A stretch of DNA of 64,000 nucleotides from Desmodus rotundus (lineage: Eukaryota; Chordata; Mammalia; Chiroptera; Phyllostomidae): positions 401,987-465,986 of the forward strand of contig NW_026527588.1 of the NCBI RefSeq assembly GCF_022682495.2. The letters are read 5' to 3'. Below are positions 37,291-50,900 of the stretch, one piece after another. The stretch's first letter is position 1. Each line of letters opens with the position of its first letter. The notes beneath the pieces are model-generated. The model saw nothing but the letters and a program-made list of their open reading frames with translations. It was not told the DNA's origin and searched no databases. The position numbers and the translations under genes were made by a program.

Positions 37291-39295
37291 ATGCAGTATC
37301 CAAGGCAACCGTATCCTTGGAAACCGTATCCTAGGAAACCGCTTATCTCAGGAGGCCGTTGTGCTCAGAACCCGCACCACAAGATTCTAGATCCTGACAC
37401 ACCGCATTCTAGAATGCAGTATCCAAGGCAACCGTATCCTTGGAAACCGTATCCTAGGAAACCGCTTATCTCAGGAGGCCATTGTGCTCTGAACTCGAAC
37501 CACAATAGTCTAGATCCTGACACACCGCATTCTAGAATGCAGTATCCAAGGCAACCGTATCCTTGGAAACCGTATCCTAGGAAACCGCTTATCTCAGGAG
37601 GCCATTGTGCTCAGAACCCGCACCACAAGGTTCTAGACCCTGACACACCGCATTCTAGAATGCAGTATCCAACGCAACCGTATCCTTGGAAACCGTATCC
37701 TAGGAAACCGCTTATCTCAGGAGGCCATTGTGCTCAGAACCCGCACCACAAGGTTCTAGACCCTGACACACCGCATTCTAGAATGCAGTATCCAACGCAA
37801 CCGTATCCTTGGAAACCGTATCCTAGGAAACGGCTTACTCTGGAGGCCATTGTGCTCAGAACCCGCACCACAAGGTTCTAGATCCTGACACACCGCATTC
37901 TAGAATGCAGTATCCAAGGCAACCGTATCCTTGGAAACCGTATCCTAGGAAACCGCTTATCTCAGGAGGCCATTGTGCTCAGAACCCGCACCACAAGGTT
38001 CTAGACCCTGACACACCGCATTCTAGAATGCAGTATCCAAGGCAACCGTATCCTTGGAAACCTTATCCTAGGAAACCGCTTATCTCAGGAGGCCATTGTG
38101 CTCAGAACCCGCTCCACAAGATTCCTGATCCTGACACACCGCATTCTAGAATGCAGTATCCAAGGCAACAGTATCCTTGGAAACCGTATCCTAGGAAACC
38201 GCTTATCTCTGGAGGCCATTGTGCTCAGAACGCGAACCACAAGATTCTAGATCCTGACACACCGCATTCTAGAATGCAGTATCCAAGGCAACCGTATCCT
38301 TGGAAACCGTATCCTAGGAAACCGCTTATCTCAGGAGGCCATTGTGCTCAGAACCCGCACCACAAGATTCTAGATCCTGACACACCGCATTCTAGAATGC
38401 AGTAACCAAGGCAACCGTATCCTTGGAAACCGTATCCTAGGAAACCGCTCTTCTCAGGAGGCCATTGTGCTCAGAACCCGCACCACAAGATCTAGATCCT
38501 GACACACCGCATTCTAGAATGCAGTAACCAAGGCAACCGTATCCTTGGAAACCGTATCCTAGGAAACCGCTTATCTCAGGAGGCCGTTGTGCTCAGAACC
38601 CGCACCACAAGATTCTAGATCCTGACACACCGCATTCTAGAATGCAGTATCCAAGGCAACCGTATCCTTGGAAACCGTATCCTAGGAAACCGCTTATCTC
38701 AGGAGGCCATTGTGCTCTGAACGCGAACCACAATATTCTAGATCCTGACACACCGCATTCTAGAATGCAGTATCCAAGGCAACCGTATCCTTGGAAACCG
38801 TATCCTAGGAAACCGCTTATCTCAGGAGGCCATTGTGCTCAGAACCCGCACCACAAGGTTCTAGACCCTGACACACCGCATTCTAGAATGCAGTATCCAA
38901 TGCAACCGTATCCTTGGAAACCGTATCCTAGGAAACGGCTTACTCTGGAGGCCATTGTGCTCAGAACCCGCACCACAAGGTTCTAGATCCTGACACACCG
39001 CATTCTAGAATGCAGTATCCAAGGCAACCGTATCCTTGGACACCGTATCCTAGGAAACCGCTTATCTCAGGAGGCCATTGTGCTCAGAACCCGCACCACA
39101 AGATTCTAGATCCTGATACACCGCATTCTAGAATGCAGTAACCAAGGCAACCGTATCCTTGGAAACCGTATCCTAGGAAACCGCTTATCTCAGGAGGCCA
39201 TTGTGCTCAGAACCCGCACCACAATATTCTAGATCCTGACACACCGCATTCTAGAATGCAGTAACCAAGGCAACCATATCCTTGGAAACCGTATC
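37260..39295 (+). repeat. Displaced copy of 29,150-31,185
   Basis: The offset is a constant 8,110 bp. The starts 29,181/37,291, 29,795/37,905, 30,379/38,489, 30,532/38,642 and the rare GGACACCG at 30,928/39,038 all agree. Private changes here include CCCGCTCCAC and GATTCCTGATCC near 38,110-38,126 and CCAATGCAACC near 38,900. The match starts and stops inside monomers, with CGCTCTTCTC replacing CGCTTATATC on the left and GGAAACCGC replacing GGAATCCGC on the right. Confidence 0.85.
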
Positions 39296-39385
39296 CTAGG
39301 AAACCGCTTATCTCAGGAGGCCATTGTGCTCAGAACCCGCACCACAAGGTTCTAGACCCTGACACACCGCATTCTAGAATGCAGT

Positions 39386-42300
39386 ATCCAAGGCAACCGT
39401 ATCCTTGGAAACCTTATCCTAGGAAACCGCTCTTCTCAGGAGGCCATTGTGCTCAGAACCCGCACCACAAGATTCTAGATCCTGACACACCGCATTCTAG
39501 AATGCAGTATCCAAGGCAACAGTATCCTTGGAAACCGTATCCTAGGAAACCGCTTATCTCTGGAGGCCATTGTGCTCAGAACGCGAACCACAAGATTCTA
39601 GATCCTGACACACCGCATTCTAGAATGCAGTATCCAAGGCAACCGTATCCTTGGAAACCGTATCCTAGGAAACCGCTTATCTCAGGAGGCCATTGTGCTC
39701 AGAACCCGCACCACAAGATTCTAGATCCTGACACACCGCATTCTAGAATGCAGTAACCAAGGCAACCGTATCCTTGGAAACCGTATCCTAGGAAACCGCT
39801 CTTCTCAGGAGGCCATTGTGCTCAGAACCCGCACCACAAGATCTAGATCCTGACACACCGCATTCTAGAATGCAGTAACCAAGGCAACCGTATCCTTGGA
39901 AACCGTATCCTAGGAAACCGCTTATCTCAGGAGGCCGTTGTGCTCAGAACCCGCACCACAAGATTCTAGATCCTGACACACCGCATTCTAGAATGCAGTA
40001 TCCAAGGCAACCGTATCCTTGGAAACCGTATCCTAGGAAACCGCTTATCTCAGGAGGCCATTGTGCTCTGAACGCGAACCACAATATTCTAGATCCTGAC
40101 ACACCGCATTCTAGAATGCAGTATCCAAGGCAACCGTATCCTTGGAAACCGTATCCTAGGAAACCGCTTATCTCAGGAGGCCATTGTGCTCAGAACCCGC
40201 ACCACAAGGTTCTAGACCCTGACACACCGCATTCTAGAATGCAGTATCCAACGCAACCGTATCCTTGGAAACCGTATCCTAGGAAACGGCTTACTCTGGA
40301 GGCCATTGTGCTCAGAACCCGCACCACAAGGTTCTAGATCCTGACACACCGCATTCTAGAATGCAGTATCCAAGGCAACCGTATCCTTGGAAACCGTATC
40401 CTAGGAAACCGCTTATCTCAGGAGGCCATTGTGCTCAGAACCCGCACCACAAGGTTCTAGACCCTGACACACCGCATTCTAGAATGCAGTATCCAAGGCA
40501 ACCGTATCCTTGGAAACCTTATCCTAGGAAACCGCTTATCTCAGGAGGCCATTGTGCTCAGAACCCGCACCACAAGATTCTAGATCCTGACACACCGCAT
40601 TCTAGAATGCAGTATCCAAGGCAACAGTATCCTTGGAAACCGTATCCTAGGAAACCGCTTATCTCTGGAGGCCATTGTGCTCAGAACGCGAACCACAAGA
40701 TTCTAGATCCTGACACACCGCATTCTAGAATGCAGTATCCAAGGCAACCGTATCCTTGGAAACCGTATCCTAGGAAACCGCTTATCTCAGGAGGCCATTG
40801 TGCTCAGAACCCGCACCACAAGATTCTAGATCCTGACACACCGCATTCTAGAATGCAGTAACCAAGGCAACCGTATCCTTGGAAACCGTATCCTAGGAAA
40901 CCGCTCTTCTCAGGAGGCCATTGTGCTCAGAACACGCACCACAAGATTCTAGATCCTGATACACCGCATTCTAGAATGCAGTAACCAAGGCAACCGTATC
41001 CTTGGAAACCGTATCCTAGGAAACCGCTTATCTCAGGAGGCCGTTGTGCTCAGAACCCGCACCACAAGATTCTAGATCCTTACACACCGCATTCTAGAAT
41101 GCAGTAACCAAGGCAACCGTATCCTTGGAAACCGTATCCTAGGAAACGGCTTACTCTGGAGGCCATTGTGCTCAGAACCCGCATCACAAGATTCTAGATC
41201 CTGACACACCGCATTCTAGAATGCAGTAACCAAGGCAACCGTATCCTTGGAAACCGTATCCTAGGAAACCGCTTATCTCAGGAGGCCATTGTGCTCAGAA
41301 CCCGCACCACAAGATTCTAGACCCGGACACACCGCATTCTAGAATGCAGTATCCAAGGCAACCGTATCCTTGGAAACCGTATCCTAGGAAACCGCTTATC
41401 TCAGGAGGCTATTGTGCTCAGAACCCGCACCACAAGATTCTAGATCCTGACACACCGCATTCTAGAATGCAGTAACCAAGGCAACCGTATCCTTGGAAAC
41501 AGTATCCTAGGAAACCGCTCTTCTCAGGAGGCCATTGTGCTCAGAACCCGCACCACAAGATTCTAGATCCTGACACACCGCATTGTAGAATGCAGTAACC
41601 AAGGCAACCGTATCCTTGGAAACCGTATCCTAGGAAACCGCTTATCTCAGGAGGCCGTTGTGCTCAGAACCCGCACCACAAGATTCTAGACCCTGACACA
41701 CCGCATTCTAGAATGCAGTATCCAACGCAACCGTATCCTTGGAAACGGTATCCTAGGAAACCGCTTATCTCAGGAGGCCGTTGTGCTCAGAACCCGCAAC
41801 ACAAGATTCTAGATCCTGACAAACAGCATTCTAGATTGCAGTAACCAAGGCAACCGTATCCTTGGAAACCGTATCATAGGAAACGGATTACTCTGGAAGC
41901 CATTGTGCTCAGAACCCGCACCACAAGATTCCAGATCCTGACACACCGTATTCTAGAATGCAGTAACCAAGGCAACCGTATCCTTGGATACCGTATCCTA
42001 GGAAACCGCTTATCTCAGGAGGCCATTGTGCTCAGAACCCGCACCACAAGATTCTAGACCCTGACACACCGCATTCTAGAATGCAGTATCCAAGGCAACC
42101 GTATCCTTGGAAACCGTATCCTAGGAAACCGCTTATCTCAGGAGGCCATTGTGCTCAGAACCCGCACCACAAGGTTCTAGACCCTGACACACCGCATTCT
42201 AGAATGCAGTATCCAAGGCAACCGTATCCTTGGAAACCGTATCCTAGGAAACCGCTTATCTCAGGAGGCCATTGTGCTCTGAACGCGAACCACAATATTC

Positions 42301-45300
42301 TAGATCCTGACACACCGCATTCTAGAATGCAGTATCCAAGGCAACCGTATCCTTGGAAACCGTATCCTAGGAAACCGCTTATCTCAGGAGGCCATTGTGC
42401 TCAGAACCAGCACCACAAGATTCTAGATCCTGACACACCGCATTCTAGAATGCAGTTACCAAGGCAACCGTATCCTTGGAAACCGTATCATAGGAAACCG
42501 CTTATCTCAGGAGGCCATTGTGCTCAGAACCCGCACCACAAGGTTCTAGACCCTGACACACCGCATTCTAGAATGCAGTATCCAACGCAACCGTATCCTT
42601 GGAAACCGTATCCTAGGAAACGGCTTACTCTGGAGGCCATTGTGCTCAGAACCCGCACCACAAGGTTCTAGATCCTGACACACCGCATTCTAGAATGCAG
42701 TATCCAAGGCAACCGTATCCTTGGAAACCGTATCCTAGGAAACCGCTTATCTCAGGAGGCCATTGTGCTCAGAACCCGCACCACAAGATTCTAGACCCTG
42801 ACACACCGCATTCTAGAATGCAGTATCCAACGCAACCGTATCCTTGGAAACGGTATCCTAGGAAACCGCTTATCTCAGGAGGCCGTTGTGCTCAGAACCC
42901 GCAACACAAGATTCTAGATCCTGACAAACCGCATTCTAGAATGCAGTAACCAAGGCAACCGTATCCTTGGAAACCGTATCATAGGAAACGGATTACTCTG
43001 GAAGCCATTGTGCTCAGAACCCGCACCACAAGATTCCAGATCCTGACACACCGTATTCTAGAATGCAGTATCCAAGGCAACCGTATCCTTGGAAACCTTA
43101 TCCTAAGAAACCGCTTATCTCAGGAGGCCATTGTGCTCAGAACCCGCACCACAAGATTCTAGATCCTGACACACCGCATTCTAGAATGCAGTAACCAAGG
43201 CAACCGTATCCTTGGAAACCGTATCCTAGGAAACCGCTTATCTCAGGAGGCCATTGTGCTCAGAACCCGCACCACAATATTCTAGATCCTGACACACCGC
43301 ATTCTAGAATGCAGTAACCAAGGCAACCATATCCTTGGAAACCGTATCCTAGGAATCCGCTTATCTCAGGAGGCCATTGTGCTCAGAACCCGCACCACAA
43401 GATTCTAGATCCTGACACACCGCATTCTACAATGCAGTATCCAAGGCAACCGTATCCTTGGAAACCTTATCCTAAGAAACCGCTTATCTCAGGAGGCCAT
43501 TGTGCTCAAACCCGCACCACAAGATTCTAAATCCTGACACACCGCATTCTAGAATGCAGTATCCAAGGCAACAGTATCCTTGGAAACCGTATCCTAGGGA
43601 ACCGCTTATCTCTGGAGGCCATTGTGCTCAGAACGCGAACCACAAGTATCTAGATCCTGACACACCGCATTCTAGAATGCAGTATCCAAGGCAACCGTAT
43701 CCTTGGAAACTGTATCCTAGGAAACCGCTTATCTCAGGAGGCCATTGTGCTCAGAACCCGCACCACAAGATTCTAGATCCTGACACACCGCATTCTAGAA
43801 TGCAGTAACCAAGGCAACCGTATCCTTGGAAACCGTATCCTAGGAAACCGCTTATCTCAGGAGGCCATTGTGCTCAGAACCGGCACCACAAGATTCGAGA
43901 CCCTGACGCACCGCATTCTAGAATGCAGTGACCAAGGTAACCGTATCCTTGGAAACCGTATCCTAGGAAACCGCTCTTCTCAGGAGGCCATTGTGCTCAG
44001 AACCCGCACCACAAGATTCTAGATCCTGACAAACCGCATTCTAGAATGCAGTAACCAAGGCAACCCTATCCTTGGAAACCGTATCCTAGGAAACCGCTCT
44101 TCTCAGGAGGCCATTGTGCTCAGAACGGGCACCACAAGATTCTAGATCCTGACACACCGCATTCTAGAATGCAGTAACCAAGGCAACCGTATCCTTGGAA
44201 ACCGTATCCTAGGACACGGCTTACTCTGGAGGCCGTTGTGCTCAGAACCCGCACCACAAGATTCTAGATCCTTACACACCGCATTCTAGAATGCAGTAAC
44301 CAAGGCAACCGTATCCTTGGAAACCGTATCCTAGGAAACCGCTTATCTCAGGAGGCCATTGTGCTCACAACCCGCACCACAAGATTCTAGACCCGGACAC
44401 ACCGCATTCTAGAATGCAGTATCCAAGGCAACCGTATCCTTGGAAACCGTATCCTAGGAAACCGCTTATCTCAGGAGGCTATTGTGCTCAGAACCCGCAC
44501 CACAAGATTCTAGATCCTGACACACCGCATTCTAGAATGCAGTAACCAAGGCAACCGTATCCTTGGAAACCGTATCCTAGGAAACCGCTCTTCTCAGGAG
44601 GCCATTGTGCTCAGAACTCGCACCACAAGATTCTAGATCCTGACACACCGCATTCTAGAATGCAGTAACCAAGGCAACCGTATCCTTGGAAACCGTATCC
44701 TAGGAAACCGCTTATCTCAGGAGGCCGTTGTGCTCAGAACCCGCACCACAAGATTCTAGATCCTGACACACCACATTCTAGAATGCAGTAACCAAGGCAA
44801 CCGTATCCTTGGATACCGTATCCTAGGAAACCGCTTATCTCAGGAGGCCATTGTGCTCAGAACCCGCACCACAAGATTCTAGACCCTGACACACCGCATT
44901 CTAGAATGCAGTATCCAAGGCAACCGTATCCTTGGAAACCGTATCCTAGGAAACCGCTTATCTCAGGAGGCCATTGTGCTCAGAACCCGCACCACAAGAT
45001 TCTAGATCCTGACACACCGCATTCTAGAATGCAGTATCCAAGGCAACCGTATCCTTGGAAACCGTATCCTAGGAAACCGCTTATCTCAAGAGGCCATTGT
45101 GCTCTGAACGCGAACCACAATATTCTAGATCCTGACACACCGCATTCTAGAATGCAGTATCCAAGGCAACCGTATCCTTGGAAACCGTATCCTAGGAAAC
45201 CGCTTATCTCAGGAGGCCATTGTGCTCAGAACCCGCACCACAAGATTCTAGATCCTGACACACCGCATTCTAGAATGCAGTTACCAAGGCAACCGTATCC

Positions 45301-47861
45301 TTGGAAACCGTATCATAGGAAACCGCTTATCTCAGGAGGCCATTGTGCTCAGAACCCGCACCACAAGGTTCTAGACCCTGACATACCGCATTCTAGAATG
45401 CAGTATCCAACGCAACCGTATCCTTGGAAACCGTATCCTAGGAAACGGCTTACTCTGGAGGCCATTGTGCTCAGAACCCGCACCACAAGGTTCTAGATCC
45501 TGACACACCGCATTCTAGAATGCAGTATCCAAGGCAACCGTATCCTTGGAAACCGTATCCTAGGAAACCGCTTATCTCAGGAGGCCATTGTGCTCAGAAC
45601 CCGCACCACCAGATTCTAGACCCTGACACACCGCATTCTAGAATGCAGTATCCAACGCAACCGTATCCTTGGAAACGGTATCCTAGGAAACCGCTTATCT
45701 CAGGAGGCCGTTGTGCTCAGAATCCGCAACACAAGATTCTAGATCCTGACAAACCGCATTCTAGAATGCAGTAACCAAGGCAACCGTATCCTTGGAAACC
45801 GTATCATAGGAAACGGATTACTCTGGAAGCCATTGTGCTCAGAACCCGCACCACAAGATTCCAGATCCTGACACACCGTATTCTAGAATGCAGTATCCAA
45901 GGCAACCGTATCCTTGGAAACCTTATCCTAAGAAACCGCTTATCTCAGGAGGCCATTGTGCTCAGAACCCGCACCACAAGTGTCTAGATCCTGACACACC
46001 GCATTCCAGAATGCAGTAACCAAGGCAACCGTATCCTTGGAAACCGTATCCTAGGAAACCGCTTATCTCAGGAGGCCATTGTGCTCAGAACCCGCACCAC
46101 AATATTCTAGATCCTGACACACCGCATTCTAGAATGCAGTAACCAAGGCAACCATATCCTTGGAAACCGTATCCTAGGAATCCGCTTATCTCAGGAGGTC
46201 ATTGTGCTCAGAACCCGCACCACAAGATTCTAGATCCTGACACACCGCATTCTACAATGCAGTATCCAAGGCAACCGTATCCTTGGAAACCTTATCCTAG
46301 GAAACCGCTTATCTCAGGAGGCCATTGTGCTCAGAACCCGCACCACAAGATTCTAGATCCTGACACACCGCATTCTAGAATGCAGTATCCAAGGCAACAG
46401 TATCCTTGGAAACCGTATCCTAGGAAACCGCTTATCTCTGGAGGCCATTGTGCTCAGAACGCGAACCACAAGATTCTAGATCCTGACACACCGCATTCTA
46501 GAATGCAGTATCCAAGGCAACCGTATCCTTGGAAACCGTATCCTAGGAAACCGCTTATCTCAGGAGGCCATTGTGCTCAGAACCCGCACCACAAGATTCT
46601 AGATCCTGACACCCCGCATTCTAGAATGCAGTAACCAAGGCAACCGTATCCTTGGAAACCGTATCCTAGGAAACCGCTCTTCTCAGGAGGCCATTGTGCT
46701 CAGAACCCGCACCACAAGATTCTAGATCCTGATACACCGCATTCTAGAATGCAGTAACCAAGGCAACCGTATCCTTGGAAACCGTATCCTAGGAAACCGC
46801 TTATCTCAGGAGGCTATTGTGCTCAGAACCCGCACCACAAGATTCTAGATCCTGACACACCGCATTCTAGAATGCAGTAACGAAGGCAACCGTATCCTTG
46901 GAAACAGTATCCTAGGAAACCGCTCTTCTCAGGAGGCCATTGTGCTCAGAACCCGCACCACAAGATTCTAGATCCTGACACACCGCATTCTAGAATGCAG
47001 TAACCAAGGCAACCGTATCCTTGGAAACCGTATCCTAGGAAACCGCTTATCTCAGGAGGCTGTTGTGCTCAGAACCCGCACCACAAGATTCTAGACCCTG
47101 ACACACCGCATTCTAGAATGCAGTATCCAACGCAACCGTATCCTTGGAAACGGTATCCTAGGAAACCGCTTATCTCAGGAGGCCGTTGTGCTCAGAACCC
47201 GCAACACAAGATTCTAGATCCTGACAAACCGCATTCTAGATTGCAGTAACCAAGGCAACCGTATCCTTGGAAACCGTATCATAGGAAACGGATTACTCTG
47301 GAAGCCATTGTGCTCAGAACCCGCACCACAAGATTCCAGATCCTGACACACCGTATTCTAGAATGCAGTAACCAAGGCAACCGTATCCTTGGATACCGTA
47401 TCCTAGGAAACCGCTTATCTCAGGAGGCCATTGTGCTCAGAACCCGCACCACAAGATTCTAGACCCTGACACACCGCATTCTAGAATGCAGTATCCAAGG
47501 CAACCGTATCCTTGGAAACCGTATCCTAGGAAACCGCTTATCTCAGGAGGCCATTGTGCTCAGAACCCGCACCACAAGATTCTAGATCCTGACACACCGC
47601 ATTCTAGAATGCAGTATCCAAGGCAACCGTATCCTTGGAAACCGTATCCTAGGAAACCGCTTATCTCAGGAGGCCATTGTGCTCTGAACACGAACCACAA
47701 TATTCTAGATCCTGACACACCGCATTCTAGAATGCAGTATCCAAGGCAACCGTATCCTTGGAAACCGTATCCTAGGAAACCGCTTATCTCAGGAGGCCAT
47801 TGTGCTCAGAACCAGCACCACAAGATTCTAGATCCTGACACACCGCATTCTAGAATGCAGT
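39386..47861 (+). repeat. 8,476-bp super-unit, copy C1
   Basis: About 69 monomers. Landmarks 39,840, 39,993, 40,361, 41,835 (CTAGATTGCAG), 42,081, 42,695, 43,500 (GCTCAAACCCGC) and 43,907 (GACGCACC) all recur about 8,476 bp later. The left limit is where CTTATCC plus CTCTTC begins to be shared. Scattered single-base differences separate C1 from C2, for example GGAAACTGT at 43,708 and CAAACAGC at 41,820. Confidence 0.87.
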
Positions 47862-47977
47862 TACCAAGGCAACCGTATCCTTGGAAACCTTATCCTAGGA
47901 AACCGCTCTTCTCAGGAGGCCATTGTGCTCAGAACCCGCACCACAAGATTCTAGATCCTGACACACCGCATTCTAGA
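47855..47977 (+). repeat. Hybrid junction monomer between C1 and C2
   Basis: The left end has the CAGTTACC mark of a subtype normally followed by CGTATCATAGG (as at 45,279 or 50,926). The rest carries CCTTATCCTAGG and CGCTCTTCTC, normally found after CAGTATCC (as at 39,379). The switch lies between about 47,862 and 47,889, and is the fingerprint of in-register unequal exchange. Confidence 0.78.
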
Positions 47978-50900
47978 ATGCAGTATCCAAGGCAACAGTA
48001 TCCTTGGAAACCGTATCCTAGGAAACCGCTTATCTCTGGAGGCCATTGTGCTCAGAACGCGAACCACAAGATTCTAGATCCTGACACACCGCATTCTAGA
48101 ATGCAGTATCCAAGGCAACCGTATCCTTGGAAACCGTATCCTAGGAAACCGCTTATCTCAGGAGGCCATTGTGCTCAGAACCCGCACCACAAGATTCTAG
48201 ATCCTGACACACCGCATTCTAGAATGCAGTAACCAAGGCAACCGTATCCTTGGAAACCGTATCCTAGGAAACCGCTCTTCTCAGGAGGCCATTGTGCTCA
48301 GAACCCGCACCACAAGATCTAGATCCTGACACACCGCATTCTAGAATGCAGTAACCAAGGCAACCGTATCCTTGGAAACCGTATCCTAGGAAACCGCTTA
48401 TCTCAGGAGGCCGTTGTGCTCAGAACCCGCACCACAAGATTCTAGATCCTGACACACCGCATTCTAGAATGCAGTATCCAAGGCAACCGTATCCTTGGAA
48501 ACCGTATCCTAGGAAACCGCTTATCTCAGGAGGCCATTGTGCTCTGAATGCGAACCACAATATTCTAGATCCTGACACACCGCATTCTAGAATGCAGTAT
48601 CCAAGGCAACCGTATCCTTGGAAACCGTATCCTAGGAAACCGCTTATTTCAGGAGGCCATTGTGCTCAGAACCCGCACCACAAGGTTCTAGACCCTGACA
48701 CACCGCATTCTAGAATGCAGTATCCAACGCAACCGTATCCTTGGAAACCGTATCCTAGGAAACGGCTTACTCTGGAGGCCATTGTGCTCAGAACCCGCAC
48801 CACAAGGTTCTAGATCCTGACACACCGCATTCTAGAATGCAGTATCCAAGGCAACCGTATCCTTGGAAACCGTATCCTAGGAAACCGCTTATCTCAGGAG
48901 GCCATTGTGCTCAGAACCCGCACCACAAGGTTCTAGACCCTGACACACCGCATTCTAGAATGCAGTATCCAAGGCAACCGTATCCTTGGAAACCTTATCC
49001 TAGGAAACCGCTTATCTCAGGAGGCCATTGTGCTCAGAACCCGCACCACAAGATTCTAGATCCTGACACACCGCATTCTAGAATGCAGTATCCAAGGCAA
49101 CAGTATCCTTGGAAACCGTATCCTAGGAAACCGCTTATCTCTGGAGGCCATTGTGCTCAGAACGCGAACCACAAGATTCTAGATCCTGACACACCGCATT
49201 CTAGAATGCAGTATCCAAGGCAACCGTATCCTTGGAAACCGTATCCTAGGAAACCGCTTATCTCAGGAGGCCATTGTGCTCAGAACCCGCACCACAAGAT
49301 TCTAGATCCTGACACACCGCATTCTAGAATGCAGTAACGAAGGCAACCGTATCCTTGGAAACCGTATCCTAGGAAACCGCTCTTCTCAGGAGGCCATTGT
49401 GCTCAGAACCCGCACCACAAGATTCTAGATCCTGATACACCGCATTCTAGAATGCAGTAACCAAGGCAACCGTATCCTTGGAAACCGTATCCTAGGAAAC
49501 CGCTTATCTCAGGAGGCCGTTGTGCTCAGAACCCGCACCACAAGATTCTAGATCCTTACACACCGCATTCTAGAATGCAGTAACCAAGGCAACCGTATCC
49601 TTGGAAACCGTATCCTAGGAAACGGCTTACTCTGGAGGCCATTGTGCTCAGAACCCGCATCACAAGATTCTAGATCCTGACACACCGCATTCTAGAATGC
49701 AGTAACCAAGGCAACCGTATCCTTGGAAACCGTATCCTAGGATACCGCTTATCTCAGGAGGCCATTGTGCTCAGAACCCGCAATACAAGATTCTAGACCC
49801 GGACACACCGCATTCTAGAATGCAGTATCCAAGGCAACCGTATCCTTGGAAACCGTATCCTAGGAAACCGCTTATCTCAGGAGGCTATTGTGCTCAGAAC
49901 CCGCACCACAAGATTCTAGATCCTGACACACCGCATTCTAGAATGCAGTAACCAAGGCAACCGTATCCTTGGAAACAGTATCCTAGGAAACCGCTCTTCT
50001 CAGGAGGCCATTGTGCTCAGAACCCGCACCACAAGATTCTAGATCCTGACACACCGCATTGTAGAATGCAGTAACCAAGGCAACCGAATCCTTGGAAACC
50101 GTATCCTAGGAAACCGCTTATCTCAGGAGGCCGTTGTGCTCAGAACCCGCACCACAAGATTCTAGACCCTGACACACCGCATTCTAGAATGCAGTATCCA
50201 ACGCAACCGTATCCTTGGAAACGGTATCCTAGGAAACCGCTTATCTCAGGAGGCCGTTGTGCTCAGAACCCGCAACACAAGATTCTAGATCCTGACAAAC
50301 CGCATTCTAGATTGCAGTAACCAAGGCAACCGTATCCTTGGAAACCGTATCATAGGAAACGGATTACTCTGGAAGCCATTGTGCTCAGAACCCGCACCAC
50401 AAGATTCCAGATCCTGACACACCGTATTCTAGAATGCAGTAACCAAGGCAACCGTATCCTTGGATACCGTATCCTAGGAAACCGCTTATCTCAGGAGGCC
50501 ATTGTGCTCAGAACCCGCACAACAAGATTCTAGACCCTGACACACCGCATTCTAGAATGCAGTATCCAAGGCAACCGTATCCTTGGAAACCGTATCCTAG
50601 GAAACCGCTTATCTCAGGAGGCCATTGTGCTCAGAACCCGCACCACAAGATTCTAGATCCTGACACACCGCATTCTAGAATGCAGTATCCAAGGCAACCG
50701 TATCCTTGGAAACCGTATCCTAGGAAACCGCTTATCTCAGGAGGCCATTGTGCTCTGAACGCGAACCACAATATTCTAGATCCTGACACACCGCATTCTA
50801 GAATGCAGTATCCAAGGCAACCGTATCCTTGGAAACCGTATCCTAGGAAACCGCTTATCTCAGGAGGCCATTGTGCTCAGAACCAGCACCACAAGATTCT

